A stretch of 64,000 nucleotides of DNA from Pseudomonadota bacterium (lineage in GTDB: Bacteria; Pseudomonadota; Alphaproteobacteria; Rhizobiales; Xanthobacteraceae): positions 124,001 through 188,000 of the forward strand of contig JAEWIX010000064.1 in the NCBI GenBank assembly GCA_023386885.1, written 5' to 3'. Each line of letters starts with the position of its first letter. Within the stretch, counting starts at the first letter, position 1. Positions 45,647 to 53,801 of the stretch are shown here, piece after piece. A program made the translations under genes and the position numbers. The notes under the pieces are model-generated. The model saw only the letters and a program-made list of their open reading frames with translations, had not been told where the DNA came from and did no database searches.

Positions 45647-45770
45647 TGCTTCTCTCCTCGCCCCGCATGGAATCGGCGGAGCGGCAACTATGCTCCCAAG
45701 ATAACAACGAAATTTGGCCTGTGAAGGGCCTGCTCTCCGGATTTCCGTAGAACTCTTCGCAGGGCTGGAG

Positions 45771-46013
45771 CTACGCCGCGCACGGTTTCTCGCGCAGATG
45801 CCGCTCCGTTGACGCCGGATATTTGGCGAGCATGGCGGCCGGACGAATCGGGCGTGAAACAAGATTGCCTTTGCAGTTCGGGCACACACCTTGCAGGACA
45901 TTGTCCGTGCAATCAGCGCAGAACGTACATTCGAAGGTGCATATCCGGGCGGCGGTGCTGTCGGGCGGCAAATCCCGATCGCAACATTCACAATTTGGCT
46001 TCAATTTCAGCAT
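45771..46013 (-). CDS. DUF1272 domain protein, small Cys-rich (zinc-type)
   Basis: An 80-residue protein with nine cysteines in the first 47 residues: C8, C10, C11, C25, C29, C32, C35, C44 and C47, in CxCC, CxxxC, CxxC and CPNC groupings. It matches DUF1272, a predicted zinc-ribbon-like family with no known function. ATG at 46013 is used; another ATG four codons upstream (46025) is possible. It lies 41 bases downstream of the crotonase gene on the same strand. Confidence 0.85.
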   Translation of the reverse strand: MLKLKPNCECCDRDLPPDSTAARICTFECTFCADCTDNVLQGVCPNCKGNLVSRPIRPAAMLAKYPASTERHLREKPCAA

Positions 46014-46054
46014 GATGACCTCCAATATAAAAGTCGTTTCGAGGATGGTTTCGA

Positions 46055-46861
46055 TTACCGGCCCTTGAAGCGGGGCTGGCGGCGACCGAGAAAGGCAGCC
46101 ACTCCTTCCTTGTGGTCATCCGTCATGCTGGCCAGTGCAAACTGATCGACATCCATGTGGCTGGCGAGATCGTCCAACGCGTGAGTCAGACGGTTCACTG
46201 TCAGCTTAGTCATCGCCACCGAGATCGGCGGTTGTCGTGCAACCTTCTCCGCGAACGCCATCGCATCGGCGAAGGCCTGTCCCGATTCGGTTAGCTGCTC
46301 GACCAACCCCCATTCATAGGCCTCCTCTGCGCTGATGCGCTGGTCGGCAAGGATCACCGCCTGTTTCGTCCGCGCCGGCCCCATCAGATGCAGCATGCGC
46401 GGCACACTCTGCCAGCTCATGTTCATACCGAGCCCGATTTCCGGAACGCGGATGTGAGCGTCTCGCGCCATCGCGCGAAAATCCAGCGCTACCGCCAGCG
46501 CGACGCCACCGCCGATACAGAACCCTTCGATGGCCCCAATGGTGATCTGCTCCATTTCCTGCCAGGCGTGGCTCAAGCGCGGACCGAGCTTGAGGTGACG
46601 ACGTAGGGTGCCGATGTCCATCGTCGCGCGCGACCGCCCCTCCGGGTCTTTCAGATCGAAGCCGGCGCTGAAGGCCTTGGCGCTGCCGGTGAGCACCACG
46701 ACGGACGTTTCGCTGTCATCCTCGAAACTGCGCGCCGCGTCGGTCAATTGCCGCAAGGCCTCCGGCGATAGCGCATTGATGTTGTCGCCGCGATCGAAGC
46801 GAACGACTGCGATACGGCCTTCCGGACCCAGGCCTTTCTCAATCTGCACGAAACCTGTCAA
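46055..46861 (-). CDS. Enoyl-CoA hydratase/isomerase (crotonase) family protein
   Basis: A 268-residue crotonase-fold protein acting on an acyl-CoA. The oxyanion hole parts are KAFSAGFDLKD and IGAIEGFCIGGGVALAVA. One catalytic Glu appears in RVPEIGLG, but the second hydratase Glu position, in the TKQAVILADQ stretch, is Ala, so the reaction may not be simple hydration. The start is uncertain: I use TTG at 46861, with GGGAGCAGGA in front, but TTG at 46891 or GTG at 46852 are possible. It diverges from the nitrile hydratase genes across 142 bases. Confidence 0.85.
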   Translation of the reverse strand: MTGFVQIEKGLGPEGRIAVVRFDRGDNINALSPEALRQLTDAARSFEDDSETSVVVLTGSAKAFSAGFDLKDPEGRSRATMDIGTLRRHLKLGPRLSHAWQEMEQITIGAIEGFCIGGGVALAVALDFRAMARDAHIRVPEIGLGMNMSWQSVPRMLHLMGPARTKQAVILADQRISAEEAYEWGLVEQLTESGQAFADAMAFAEKVARQPPISVAMTKLTVNRLTHALDDLASHMDVDQFALASMTDDHKEGVAAFLGRRQPRFKGR

Positions 46862-47003
46862 TTCCTGCTCCCGTTTTGCTGACGACAGCAAACCTCACCG
46901 CGTCCTCGTCCGCAATGCAAATGCCATCCGTGCATGGCACCCTGCCCCAACCGCGACATGTGATGCCTCGACACGATCGAGTGCCGGGGCGTATCATTTG
47001 GAC

Positions 47004-47648
47004 ATGACACACGATCACGACGACCATCATCATGGTCACCACCATGACCACGACCATTCCGAATTGTCCGAAACCGAACTTCGGGTCCGCGCCCTCGAGA
47101 CGATTCTGACGGAGAAAGGTTACGTCGATCCCGCTGCGCTCGACGTCCTGATCGAGACCTATGAAACCAAGGTGGGACCACGCAATGGCGCGCAGGTCGT
47201 CGCCAAGGCATGGACCGATCCGGCGTATCGCCAGCGCTTGTTGGCGGACGGTTCGGCCGCGATCGCCGAACTCGACTATGTCGGCCGACAGGGTGAGCAC
47301 ATCGTCGTCGTCGAGAATACGCCATCGCGGCACAACATGGTCGTCTGCACGCTGTGTTCCTGCTATCCGTGGCCGGTGCTGGGCCTGCCCCCGGTCTGGT
47401 ACAAGTCGGCGCCCTATCGCTCGCGCGCGGTGAAAGACCCACGCGGGGTGCTGCACGACTTTGGCTTTGAACTGAGTCCCGAGACCGAAATCCGCGTTTG
47501 GGATTCCACCGCAGAAATCCGTTACCTGGTGCTGCCGATGCGTCCCGCCGGGACCGACGGTTGGAGCGCGGAGCGATTGGCGGACCTCGTCACCCGCGAC
47601 AGTATGATCGGCACCGGATTGCCAAAGCAACCGCACGAGGTCGCCTGA
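47004..47648 (+). CDS. nthA: Nitrile hydratase alpha subunit, cobalt type
   Basis: A 214-residue metal subunit of nitrile hydratase, which hydrates nitriles to amides. The metal claw is VCTLCSC at 114-120, with C115, C118 and C120 plus backbone amides binding the metal; Thr after the first Cys marks the cobalt type, while iron enzymes have Ser there. In relatives two of these cysteines are oxidised. The first 18 residues contain ten histidines, a likely metal-binding leader. GVLHDFGFEL and EIRVWDSTAEIRYLVLP are conserved. Its stop shares a base with the beta-subunit start (TGATG). No amidase gene is in the window. Confidence 0.95.
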   Translation: MTHDHDDHHHGHHHDHDHSELSETELRVRALETILTEKGYVDPAALDVLIETYETKVGPRNGAQVVAKAWTDPAYRQRLLADGSAAIAELDYVGRQGEHIVVVENTPSRHNMVVCTLCSCYPWPVLGLPPVWYKSAPYRSRAVKDPRGVLHDFGFELSPETEIRVWDSTAEIRYLVLPMRPAGTDGWSAERLADLVTRDSMIGTGLPKQPHEVA

Positions 47649-48316
47649 TGGATGGCGCGCACGACATGGGCGGCGCTTCGGGCTTTGGACCCGTCCGGCC
47701 TGAACCGAATGAACCGGTATTTCATGCGGAGTGGGAACGGCGCGCCTTTGCGATGACCTTGGCGATGGCGAAGCCCGGCGGCTGGAACATCGATATGTCC
47801 CGCTTCGCCCGCGAGGATCGCCCGCCGTCCGACTATCTGAGCCGCAGCTATTATCAGATCTGGCTGGTCGGGCTGGAGCGGCTGATGCTGGAGCGCGATC
47901 TACTGCGCCCCGGTGAAATCGAAGCCGGCAAGGTACAGCAACAACCAGCGCCGATTTCTGGGTCGCTCGCCGCCGCTGATGTCGACGCCATGCTCCGTCG
48001 TGGCGGTCCGACGGAACGTGAAGCCACAACGCCGGCGCGGTTCAAGATCGGTGACCGCGTACGCGCGAAGGAGATTCACCCGGCGACGCATACCCGGCTG
48101 CCGCAATACGTGCGCGGACATGTCGGGGTGGTCGAACTCCTGCACGGCTGTCACGTCTTTCCCGATACCAATGCGATGGGTCAGGGCGAGCAACCGCACT
48201 GGCTCTACACCGTCACCTTCGACGGCAAGGACCTGTGGCCCGATGCGGCCGATCAGCGATCACGCATTTCCGTCGACGCCTGGGAGCCCTATCTTGAGCC
48301 AGCCGATGCCGCTTGA
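47648..48316 (+). CDS. nthB: Nitrile hydratase beta subunit
   Basis: A 222-residue partner of the alpha subunit. It starts MDGAHDMGGASGFGPV, the standard beta N-terminus. SYYQIWLVGLERLMLERDLL matches the helical part, and the C-terminal barrel has FKIGDRVRAKEIHPATHTRLPQYVRGHVG, the family signature, with RGHVG followed by DTNA. One-base overlap with nthA and an 11-base overlap with the next gene show a coupled operon. Together with the alpha subunit it forms the active heterodimer. Confidence 0.95.
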   Translation: MDGAHDMGGASGFGPVRPEPNEPVFHAEWERRAFAMTLAMAKPGGWNIDMSRFAREDRPPSDYLSRSYYQIWLVGLERLMLERDLLRPGEIEAGKVQQQPAPISGSLAAADVDAMLRRGGPTEREATTPARFKIGDRVRAKEIHPATHTRLPQYVRGHVGVVELLHGCHVFPDTNAMGQGEQPHWLYTVTFDGKDLWPDAADQRSRISVDAWEPYLEPADAA

Positions 48317-48692
48317 TCGCGAGGCCGCAGCCCGCGCCACCGACGCCCTCCCCGATCTTCCACGCGACGACGAAGGGCCTGTATTCCGCGAACCGTGGGA
48401 GGCGCGCGCGTTCGCCGTGGCGCTGGCGCTGCATCAGCGCGGCGTCTTCACGTGGCCCGAATGGGCCGCGGCGCTGGCCGACCAGATCAAGCGCGCGCAG
48501 GCGGCGGGCGACGCCGACAGCGGGGACACCTATTATAAGCACTGGCTTGCGACGCTGGAAACGCTGGTGGCAGCTAAGGGCGTCGCGCCGACTGACATGC
48601 TGCATCAATATCGCGATGCGTGGGATCACGCGGCTGATCGCACGCCGCACGGCTCGCCGATCGAACTCAAGCCGGAAGATTTTCGCAGCTAA
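48306..48692 (+). CDS. Nitrile hydratase accessory protein (P14K/activator-like)
   Basis: A 128-residue protein resembling the N-terminal part of the beta subunit: FREPWEARAFAVALAL, TWPEWAAALADQI and YYKHWLATLETLVAAKG. In cobalt-type nitrile hydratases this protein delivers the cobalt-loaded alpha subunit by swapping (family knowledge). The ATG at 48306 overlaps the beta gene by 11 bases; TTG at 48294 is an alternative. Its stop interleaves with the queC stop (4 bases). No cobalt transporter follows. Confidence 0.9.
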   Translation: MPLDREAAARATDALPDLPRDDEGPVFREPWEARAFAVALALHQRGVFTWPEWAAALADQIKRAQAAGDADSGDTYYKHWLATLETLVAAKGVAPTDMLHQYRDAWDHAADRTPHGSPIELKPEDFRS

Positions 48693-49417
48693 CCCGCGCG
48701 GGTGGCGACGAACTGCTGCCAACCCTTGGCTCGCAATCGGCAGGCCGGGCATTCGCTGCAGCCATAACCCCAGTCGTGCTGCGCGCCGCGTTCGCCGAGA
48801 TAACAGGTGTGCGATCGCTCGCGGATCAGATCGACCAGCGCAGCCCCGCCAAGTTCATGCGCCAGCGCCCAGGTCTGGGCCTTGTCGCGCCACATCAGCG
48901 GCGTGTGCAACACAAACCTCCGGTCCATACCAAGGTTGAGCGCGACCTGGAGCGCCTTGATGGTGTCGTCGCGGCAATCGGGATAGCCGGAATAATCGGT
49001 TTCGCACATGCCCCCGACGACATGACGAATGCCACGGCGATAGGCCAGTGCCGCCGCAAAGGTCAGAAAGATCAGGTTGCGACCCGGCACGAACGTATTC
49101 GGCAGGCCGCCGTCGCCCATCTCGATCGCAACCTCGCGCGTCAAGGCCGTATCGGAAATAGCGCTCAGCGTCGGGATTGCGAGCGTGTGCTCCTCGCCCA
49201 GTCGCTTGGCCCAGTCCGGATGAATCGCCTTGATGCCATCGATCAGCGCGGCACGGCAGTCAAGTTCGACGGCATGACGTTGGCCATAGTCGAAGCCGAG
49301 CGTTTCGACGCGCGAAAAGCGCGCCAGAGCCCATGCGAGGCAAGTGGCGGAATCCTGTCCGCCGGAAAACAGCACCAGCGCGGTATCACCGCCGGTTTCA
49401 TGCGTCGGTTCGATCAT
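48689..49417 (-). CDS. queC: 7-cyano-7-deazaguanine synthase
   Basis: QueC, 242 residues, makes preQ0 from 7-carboxy-7-deazaguanine in queuosine synthesis, using ATP and ammonia. The PP-loop is FSGGQDSAT (17-25). Zinc ligands are C205, C220, C223 and C226 in the C-terminal CxxC pair region. GMCETDYSGYPDCRD near 137-150 is the family substrate loop. It diverges from mazG across 89 bases. A preQ1 riboswitch in front was looked for by eye and not found. Confidence 0.95.
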   Translation of the reverse strand: MIEPTHETGGDTALVLFSGGQDSATCLAWALARFSRVETLGFDYGQRHAVELDCRAALIDGIKAIHPDWAKRLGEEHTLAIPTLSAISDTALTREVAIEMGDGGLPNTFVPGRNLIFLTFAAALAYRRGIRHVVGGMCETDYSGYPDCRDDTIKALQVALNLGMDRRFVLHTPLMWRDKAQTWALAHELGGAALVDLIRERSHTCYLGERGAQHDWGYGCSECPACRLRAKGWQQFVATRAG

Positions 49418-49506
49418 CGACAGGCCATAGCACCGTTCGCCACGTTTTCGCTAGGCTCGAACGGCGTCTTGCGGCATAGCAGGTTGTTTCATTTATCGGT
49501 GCAAGC

Positions 49507-50331
49507 ATGATCCCTTCGCGCGACATTTCCGGCCTCATCGAGATCATGGCGCGGCTGCGCACTCCCGTGACCGGCTGTCCATGGGATATGGAACAGACCT
49601 TCGCGACCATCGCGCCCTACACCATCGAGGAAGCCTATGAGGTGGCCGACGCGATCACGCGGGACGATATGCATGACCTCTGCGACGAACTCGGCGACCT
49701 GCTGTTGCAAGTGGTGTTTCATGCCCGCATGGCCGAGGAGCAAGGTGCGTTCGCATTCGGTGATGTGGTCGAGGCCATCACGCGCAAGATGATCCGCCGG
49801 CATCCACACGTCTTTCCCGACGATTCCGGCAAGCTAACGCCACTCGTCAAGGGTGCTTGGGACCGCATCAAGGCGGAAGAAAAAGCCGAACGCGCCGCGC
49901 GTAATCCTTCCGCCGCAAGTGCACCGCCATCGGGGCTGCTCGCCGGAATCAAGCCGGGACAGCCCGCGTTGGCGCGCGCGATGGCCTTGCAGCAAAAGGC
50001 TTCGACCGTCGGTTTCGACTGGAACGATCCGCGCGCGGTGCTCGCAAAAATCCGTGAGGAAGTCGACGAGATCGAAGCCGCGCTCGACGATGGCAAGCCG
50101 GCCGAGATCGCCGCCGAGACCGGCGATCTGATGTTCGCACTGGTAAACCTGGCGCGCCATGTCGAGACTGACCCCGAGATGGCGCTGCGCAAGACCAATG
50201 CCAAGTTCGAACGACGCTTCGCCTACATCGAGCAAGCACTTGCGGCGAAAGGCCGGGCGCTCGAGGATGCAACACTTGCGGAGATGGACGCGCTCTGGAA
50301 CGAGGCGAAAACGAAAGAGGCCGCTGAGTAA
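49507..50331 (+). CDS. mazG: Nucleoside triphosphate pyrophosphohydrolase MazG
   Basis: A 274-residue all-alpha NTP pyrophosphohydrolase that cleans unusual nucleotides and may moderate ppGpp. Both MazG halves are present. The first has CPWDMEQTFATIAPYTIEEAYEV and DELGDLLLQVVFHARMAEE. The second has VGFDWNDPRAVLAKIREEVDEIEAAL and EIAAETGDLMFALVNLARH, both with the EExxE and ExxD metal ligands. The spacer near 115-150 is Ala/Pro-rich. It diverges from queC. Confidence 0.94.
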   Translation: MIPSRDISGLIEIMARLRTPVTGCPWDMEQTFATIAPYTIEEAYEVADAITRDDMHDLCDELGDLLLQVVFHARMAEEQGAFAFGDVVEAITRKMIRRHPHVFPDDSGKLTPLVKGAWDRIKAEEKAERAARNPSAASAPPSGLLAGIKPGQPALARAMALQQKASTVGFDWNDPRAVLAKIREEVDEIEAALDDGKPAEIAAETGDLMFALVNLARHVETDPEMALRKTNAKFERRFAYIEQALAAKGRALEDATLAEMDALWNEAKTKEAAE

Positions 50332-50356
50332 TCCGCGACCTCTCTTGTGCGATGAT

Positions 50357-50375
50357 CTTCCGGCGAAACCGGAAG
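50357..50375. terminator. Hairpin between the convergent mazG and gabD genes
   Basis: CTTCCGG (50357-50363) and CCGGAAG (50369-50375) form a perfect 7-base stem with a 5-base loop, in the 57-base gap between two convergent stop codons. The position fits a two-way terminator, though T-runs are missing on both sides. Confidence 0.45.
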
Positions 50376-50388
50376 CGAACAGTTCGTC

Positions 50389-51828
50389 TCACATGCCGGT
50401 TTGCGAAATGAACTTGGTGTTGAGATAGGCTTCCATCGCCTCGATGCCGCCTTCCGAGCCATAGCCGGAATCCTTGACACCGCCGAACGGATTTTCCGGC
50501 ATGCCGAGACCGACGTTGTTGATACCGATCATGCCGCTCTCGACTGCAGCACCGATCGCGGTCGCGGTCTTGGTCGAACTGGTGAAGGCATAGGCCGCCA
50601 ACCCATATGGCAAGCGGTTGGCCTCCTCGGCGACTTCATCGAAGGTGTTGAAACGCGAGATCAAGGCCAGGGGACCGAACGGTTCCTCGTTCATGGCACG
50701 CGAATCCGTCGGCGTATCGCTGATCACCGTCGGCTCGAAGAAGTAACCCTTGTTGCCGACGCGATGACCGCCCGCCTCCAGTTTACCGCCCTTGGCGACG
50801 GCGTCCTGGACGAAGCCTTCGATTGCCGTAATGCGGCGCGGATTGGCGAGCGATCCCATCGTCGAATTGCTATCGAGGCCGTTGCCGACCTTGAGCGCCT
50901 TGGCGCTCTCGGCGAACTTGTCGACGAACTCCTTGTAGACCTTGTCCTGCACCAGCAACCGCGTGGGCGCGATACAGACCTGTCCGGCGTTGCGATACTT
51001 CGCGCCGCTGATGATCTTGGCTGCGTTCGCGACGTCCGCGTCGTTGAAGACGATGGCCGGCGCATGACCGCCCAACTCCATGGTCGCGCGTTTCATATGC
51101 TGACCTGCCAGCGCGGCAAGCTGCTTGCCCACCACCGTCGATCCGGTGAAGGAAATCTTGCGGATCACCGGATGCGGAATGAGATATTCCGAAATCTCGG
51201 CCGGCACGCCGAACACCAGATTGACCACGCCGTCGGGCACGCCGGCATCGACGAACGTGCGGATCAACTCCGCCGGCGAGGCCGGTGTCTCTTCCGGCGC
51301 CTTGACGATGATCGAGCAACCCGCACCCAGCGCCGCCGACAATTTACGGCAGACCTGATTGATCGGGAAATTCCACGGCGTGAAGGCCGCGACCGGGCCA
51401 ACCGGCTCCTTGACCGCGAGTTGATAGATGCCGGGACCGCGTGCCGGGATCAGGCGACCGTAGGCGCGACGAGACTCTTCGGCGAACCACTCGATCACGT
51501 CCGCTGCTGCCAAGGTTTCGATTTTGGCTTCAGCAAGGATCTTGCCCTGCTCCATGGTCATCAGCGCCGCGATGGTGTCGACGCGCTCGCGCATCAGGGC
51601 TGCTGCCTTGCGCATGATCTTGGAGCGATCCAGCGCCGACATCGCGCGCCAGACCTTGAAACCTTTCTCGGCGGCCGCCAGCGCCTCGTCGAGGTCAGAT
51701 TGATCGGCGTGAGCAACCGTGCCGATGGTTTCCTCGGTGGCCGGATTAAGCACCGCAATGGTCCGGCCCGACTTGCCGCCGCGCCACTTACCGTCGATCA
51801 GCAACAATGTGTTGGAATAGGTCGCCAT
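50389..51828 (-). CDS. gabD: NAD(P)-dependent succinate-semialdehyde dehydrogenase (aldehyde dehydrogenase family)
   Basis: A 479-residue aldehyde dehydrogenase. AFTPWNFPINQVCRKLSAAL is the cofactor/substrate region as in SSADH. The general-base Glu lies in MELGGHAPAIV, the catalytic Cys in GQVCIAPTR, and the C-terminal EEPFGPLA is conserved. SSADH oxidises succinate semialdehyde to succinate in GABA breakdown. Glutarate- or other semialdehydes are alternatives. There is no GABA transaminase nearby, so the role is a family-level call. It lies 108 bases after hflX on the other side, with hflX ending at 51937. Confidence 0.88.
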   Translation of the reverse strand: MATYSNTLLLIDGKWRGGKSGRTIAVLNPATEETIGTVAHADQSDLDEALAAAEKGFKVWRAMSALDRSKIMRKAAALMRERVDTIAALMTMEQGKILAEAKIETLAAADVIEWFAEESRRAYGRLIPARGPGIYQLAVKEPVGPVAAFTPWNFPINQVCRKLSAALGAGCSIIVKAPEETPASPAELIRTFVDAGVPDGVVNLVFGVPAEISEYLIPHPVIRKISFTGSTVVGKQLAALAGQHMKRATMELGGHAPAIVFNDADVANAAKIISGAKYRNAGQVCIAPTRLLVQDKVYKEFVDKFAESAKALKVGNGLDSNSTMGSLANPRRITAIEGFVQDAVAKGGKLEAGGHRVGNKGYFFEPTVISDTPTDSRAMNEEPFGPLALISRFNTFDEVAEEANRLPYGLAAYAFTSSTKTATAIGAAVESGMIGINNVGLGMPENPFGGVKDSGYGSEGGIEAMEAYLNTKFISQTGM

Positions 51829-51936
51829 CTTCTCCCTCTCGATCTAGCGTTGTTGTCGAATGGCATAACTCCCTGCGTGGCAGCGTCAAGTGCATCCATG
51901 GAAAGGCTGCCGTGCGTGTCTCTGTAGTCGGCGTTC

Positions 51937-53358
51937 CTACGGCGATGTGCCGCGGCTCGGCGGATCATCTATTGCTCCGCCAACCTGCTGCGGACGGGCA
52001 TCGAACCGATCAACGACGATATCGCGTTTGGTGGGATCGACCCGAACCGTCATGGTAAACTTGCCGTCATCGAGATCTTTTGCCAGCACTTCCGTGTTGC
52101 GATGCAGCCAACTGATCCCGGCCCCATCCGATGCGTCAATAGTCAGCGACAGCGTCACCCGGCTCGCGGCGAGATGATCCTCTATAACCGCCAGCAACTC
52201 CGGAATCCCCTCGCCGGTTTCAGCCGAGACCAGACACACCCGATGATCGAGCGGACGGCGCGCGGCGATATTGGCGAGGTTGTCGCGTTCTTCCGGCGCA
52301 AAGCGGTCGATCTTATTCCAGACCTCGATGACATTTGCCCCGGATTCCGGATTGATCCCGAGTTGCCGCAACACGATATCGACGTCACGCTGTTGTGCCT
52401 CCGCATCCTCGTGCGAAATGTCGCGGACGTGCAGAATGACATCTGCCTCAAGCACCTCTTCGAGGGTGGCGCGGAATGCCGCAACCAGTTGCGTCGGCAG
52501 GTTGGAAATGAAACCGACAGTATCGGACAACATCGCCTTGCCGCCATGCGGCAGGCGAATGGCGCGCAGGGTCGGATCAAGCGTTGCGAACAGCATGTCG
52601 GCCGCCTTCACGTCGGCATCGGTCAGGCGATTGAATAGAGTCGATTTGCCGGCGTTGGTGTAGCCGACCAGTGCCACGATCCGATACGGCACACGCTTGC
52701 GGCCGGCGCGATGCAGCCGCCGCGTCGCCGCGACTTTTTTGATTTCGGCCTCAATCCGCGTGATGCGCTCACCAATCAGCCGACGGTCCGCCTCGATCTG
52801 CGTTTCGCCCGGCCCGCCGAGAAAACCGAAACCGCCGCGCTGGCGTTCGAGATGGGTCCACGAGCGTACCAGGCGGCTGCGCTGATAATTGAGATGCGCG
52901 AGTTCGACCTGCAGCGCGCCCTCCTTGGTGGTGGCGCGCCGACCGAAGATTTCCAGGATCAAACCGGTGCGATCGAGAACCTTGGCGTTCCACGCCTTCT
53001 CGAGGTTGCGCTGCTGAATCGGGGACAATGCGCAATCCATGATGACCAGTTCGACCGCATGCGCAGCGATGAGGCCGGCGATGTCCTCGACTTTGCCCTT
53101 GCCCAGATAGGTCGCCGGCCGAATCTGGCCGATCGGTGCGAGGACAGCCTCAACCACCGTGAGATCGATCGCACCTGCCAGTCCTGTGATTTCTTGGAGG
53201 CGTGCATCAGCGTCGCGCACGACGGAACCGGTGTCCGCACTATCGCTATCACCTCGCCGGGTCCGAAGATAAGGCCCGACAACGATTGCCCGTCCGGTCA
53301 CGGATCTTGCGGCTGTGTCCGGACGGTTTCCGTTTCCTTCAACCTTGCGGCGCTCCAA
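51937..53358 (-). CDS. hflX: Ribosome-associated GTPase HflX
   Basis: A 473-residue GTPase that splits or rescues stalled ribosomes. The N-terminal HflX domain contains YLGKGKVEDIAGL and the linker GFGFLGGPGETQIEADRR. The G1 motif is GYTNAGKST (232-240), followed by DTVGFISNLP (G3) and NKID (G4). The start is probably TTG at 53358, 11 bases after the hfq stop, since no ATG precedes the conserved part. The first 55 residues are variable and charged. It is coupled to hfq, the standard order in Proteobacteria. Confidence 0.93.
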   Translation of the reverse strand: MERRKVEGNGNRPDTAARSVTGRAIVVGPYLRTRRGDSDSADTGSVVRDADARLQEITGLAGAIDLTVVEAVLAPIGQIRPATYLGKGKVEDIAGLIAAHAVELVIMDCALSPIQQRNLEKAWNAKVLDRTGLILEIFGRRATTKEGALQVELAHLNYQRSRLVRSWTHLERQRGGFGFLGGPGETQIEADRRLIGERITRIEAEIKKVAATRRLHRAGRKRVPYRIVALVGYTNAGKSTLFNRLTDADVKAADMLFATLDPTLRAIRLPHGGKAMLSDTVGFISNLPTQLVAAFRATLEEVLEADVILHVRDISHEDAEAQQRDVDIVLRQLGINPESGANVIEVWNKIDRFAPEERDNLANIAARRPLDHRVCLVSAETGEGIPELLAVIEDHLAASRVTLSLTIDASDGAGISWLHRNTEVLAKDLDDGKFTMTVRVDPTKRDIVVDRFDARPQQVGGAIDDPPSRGTSP

Positions 53359-53369
53359 TCAGATCACGC

Positions 53370-53618
53370 TCACGCGGGAGAATCCTCCCCGCCTTCGAAC
53401 AGTTGGATTGGTGCACCGGGCATGATGGTCGAAATGGCATGCTTGTAAACAAGCTGCGAATGCCCGTCCCGCCGTAGCAACAGGCAGAAATTGTCGAACC
53501 ACGTGACGATTCCCTGGAGCTTCACGCCATTGACCAGAAAAATCGTCAAAGGCGTTTTGGTTTTGCGGACATGATTCAGGAAGGTGTCTTGTAGATTTTG
53601 TGCGCGGTCTGCCGCCAT
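53370..53618 (-). CDS. hfq: RNA chaperone Hfq
   Basis: An 82-residue Hfq that assists sRNA-mRNA pairing and NifA/NtrC-related regulation in rhizobia. The Sm1 part has NLQDTFLNHVRKTKTPLTIFL and GIVTWFDNFCLLLRR, and Sm2 has LVYKHAISTI, the signature with the RNA-binding Lys and His. The C-terminal tail is short, ending GGEDSPA, as usual for alphaproteobacteria. The ATG at 53618 matches the conserved start; a longer frame to 53666 is ignored. The 183-base gap before it probably carries its own promoter. Confidence 0.97.
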   Translation of the reverse strand: MAADRAQNLQDTFLNHVRKTKTPLTIFLVNGVKLQGIVTWFDNFCLLLRRDGHSQLVYKHAISTIMPGAPIQLFEGGEDSPA

Positions 53619-53801
53619 TTTTGTTCTCGCAAGTTGGTTGCTTCTTGTTATTGCGCCCCGGATCACCCGACTACGCGGGCTTTACCGGAACACCACCTGC
53701 TCGGAGTCCCCCTCTGGGCTGGTAGCGTCATAATTAGAAGGCAGGCGTTCATTTTAGGCAAGCCGGTTCCCGCAGCCACAGGTGCCAAAGATGTCGAAAC
53801 C

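Noticed and set aside
49418..49506. preQ1 riboswitch upstream of queC
   Set aside because: The 89-base gap was read by eye on the minus strand and shows no preQ1-type A-rich pseudoknot tail.
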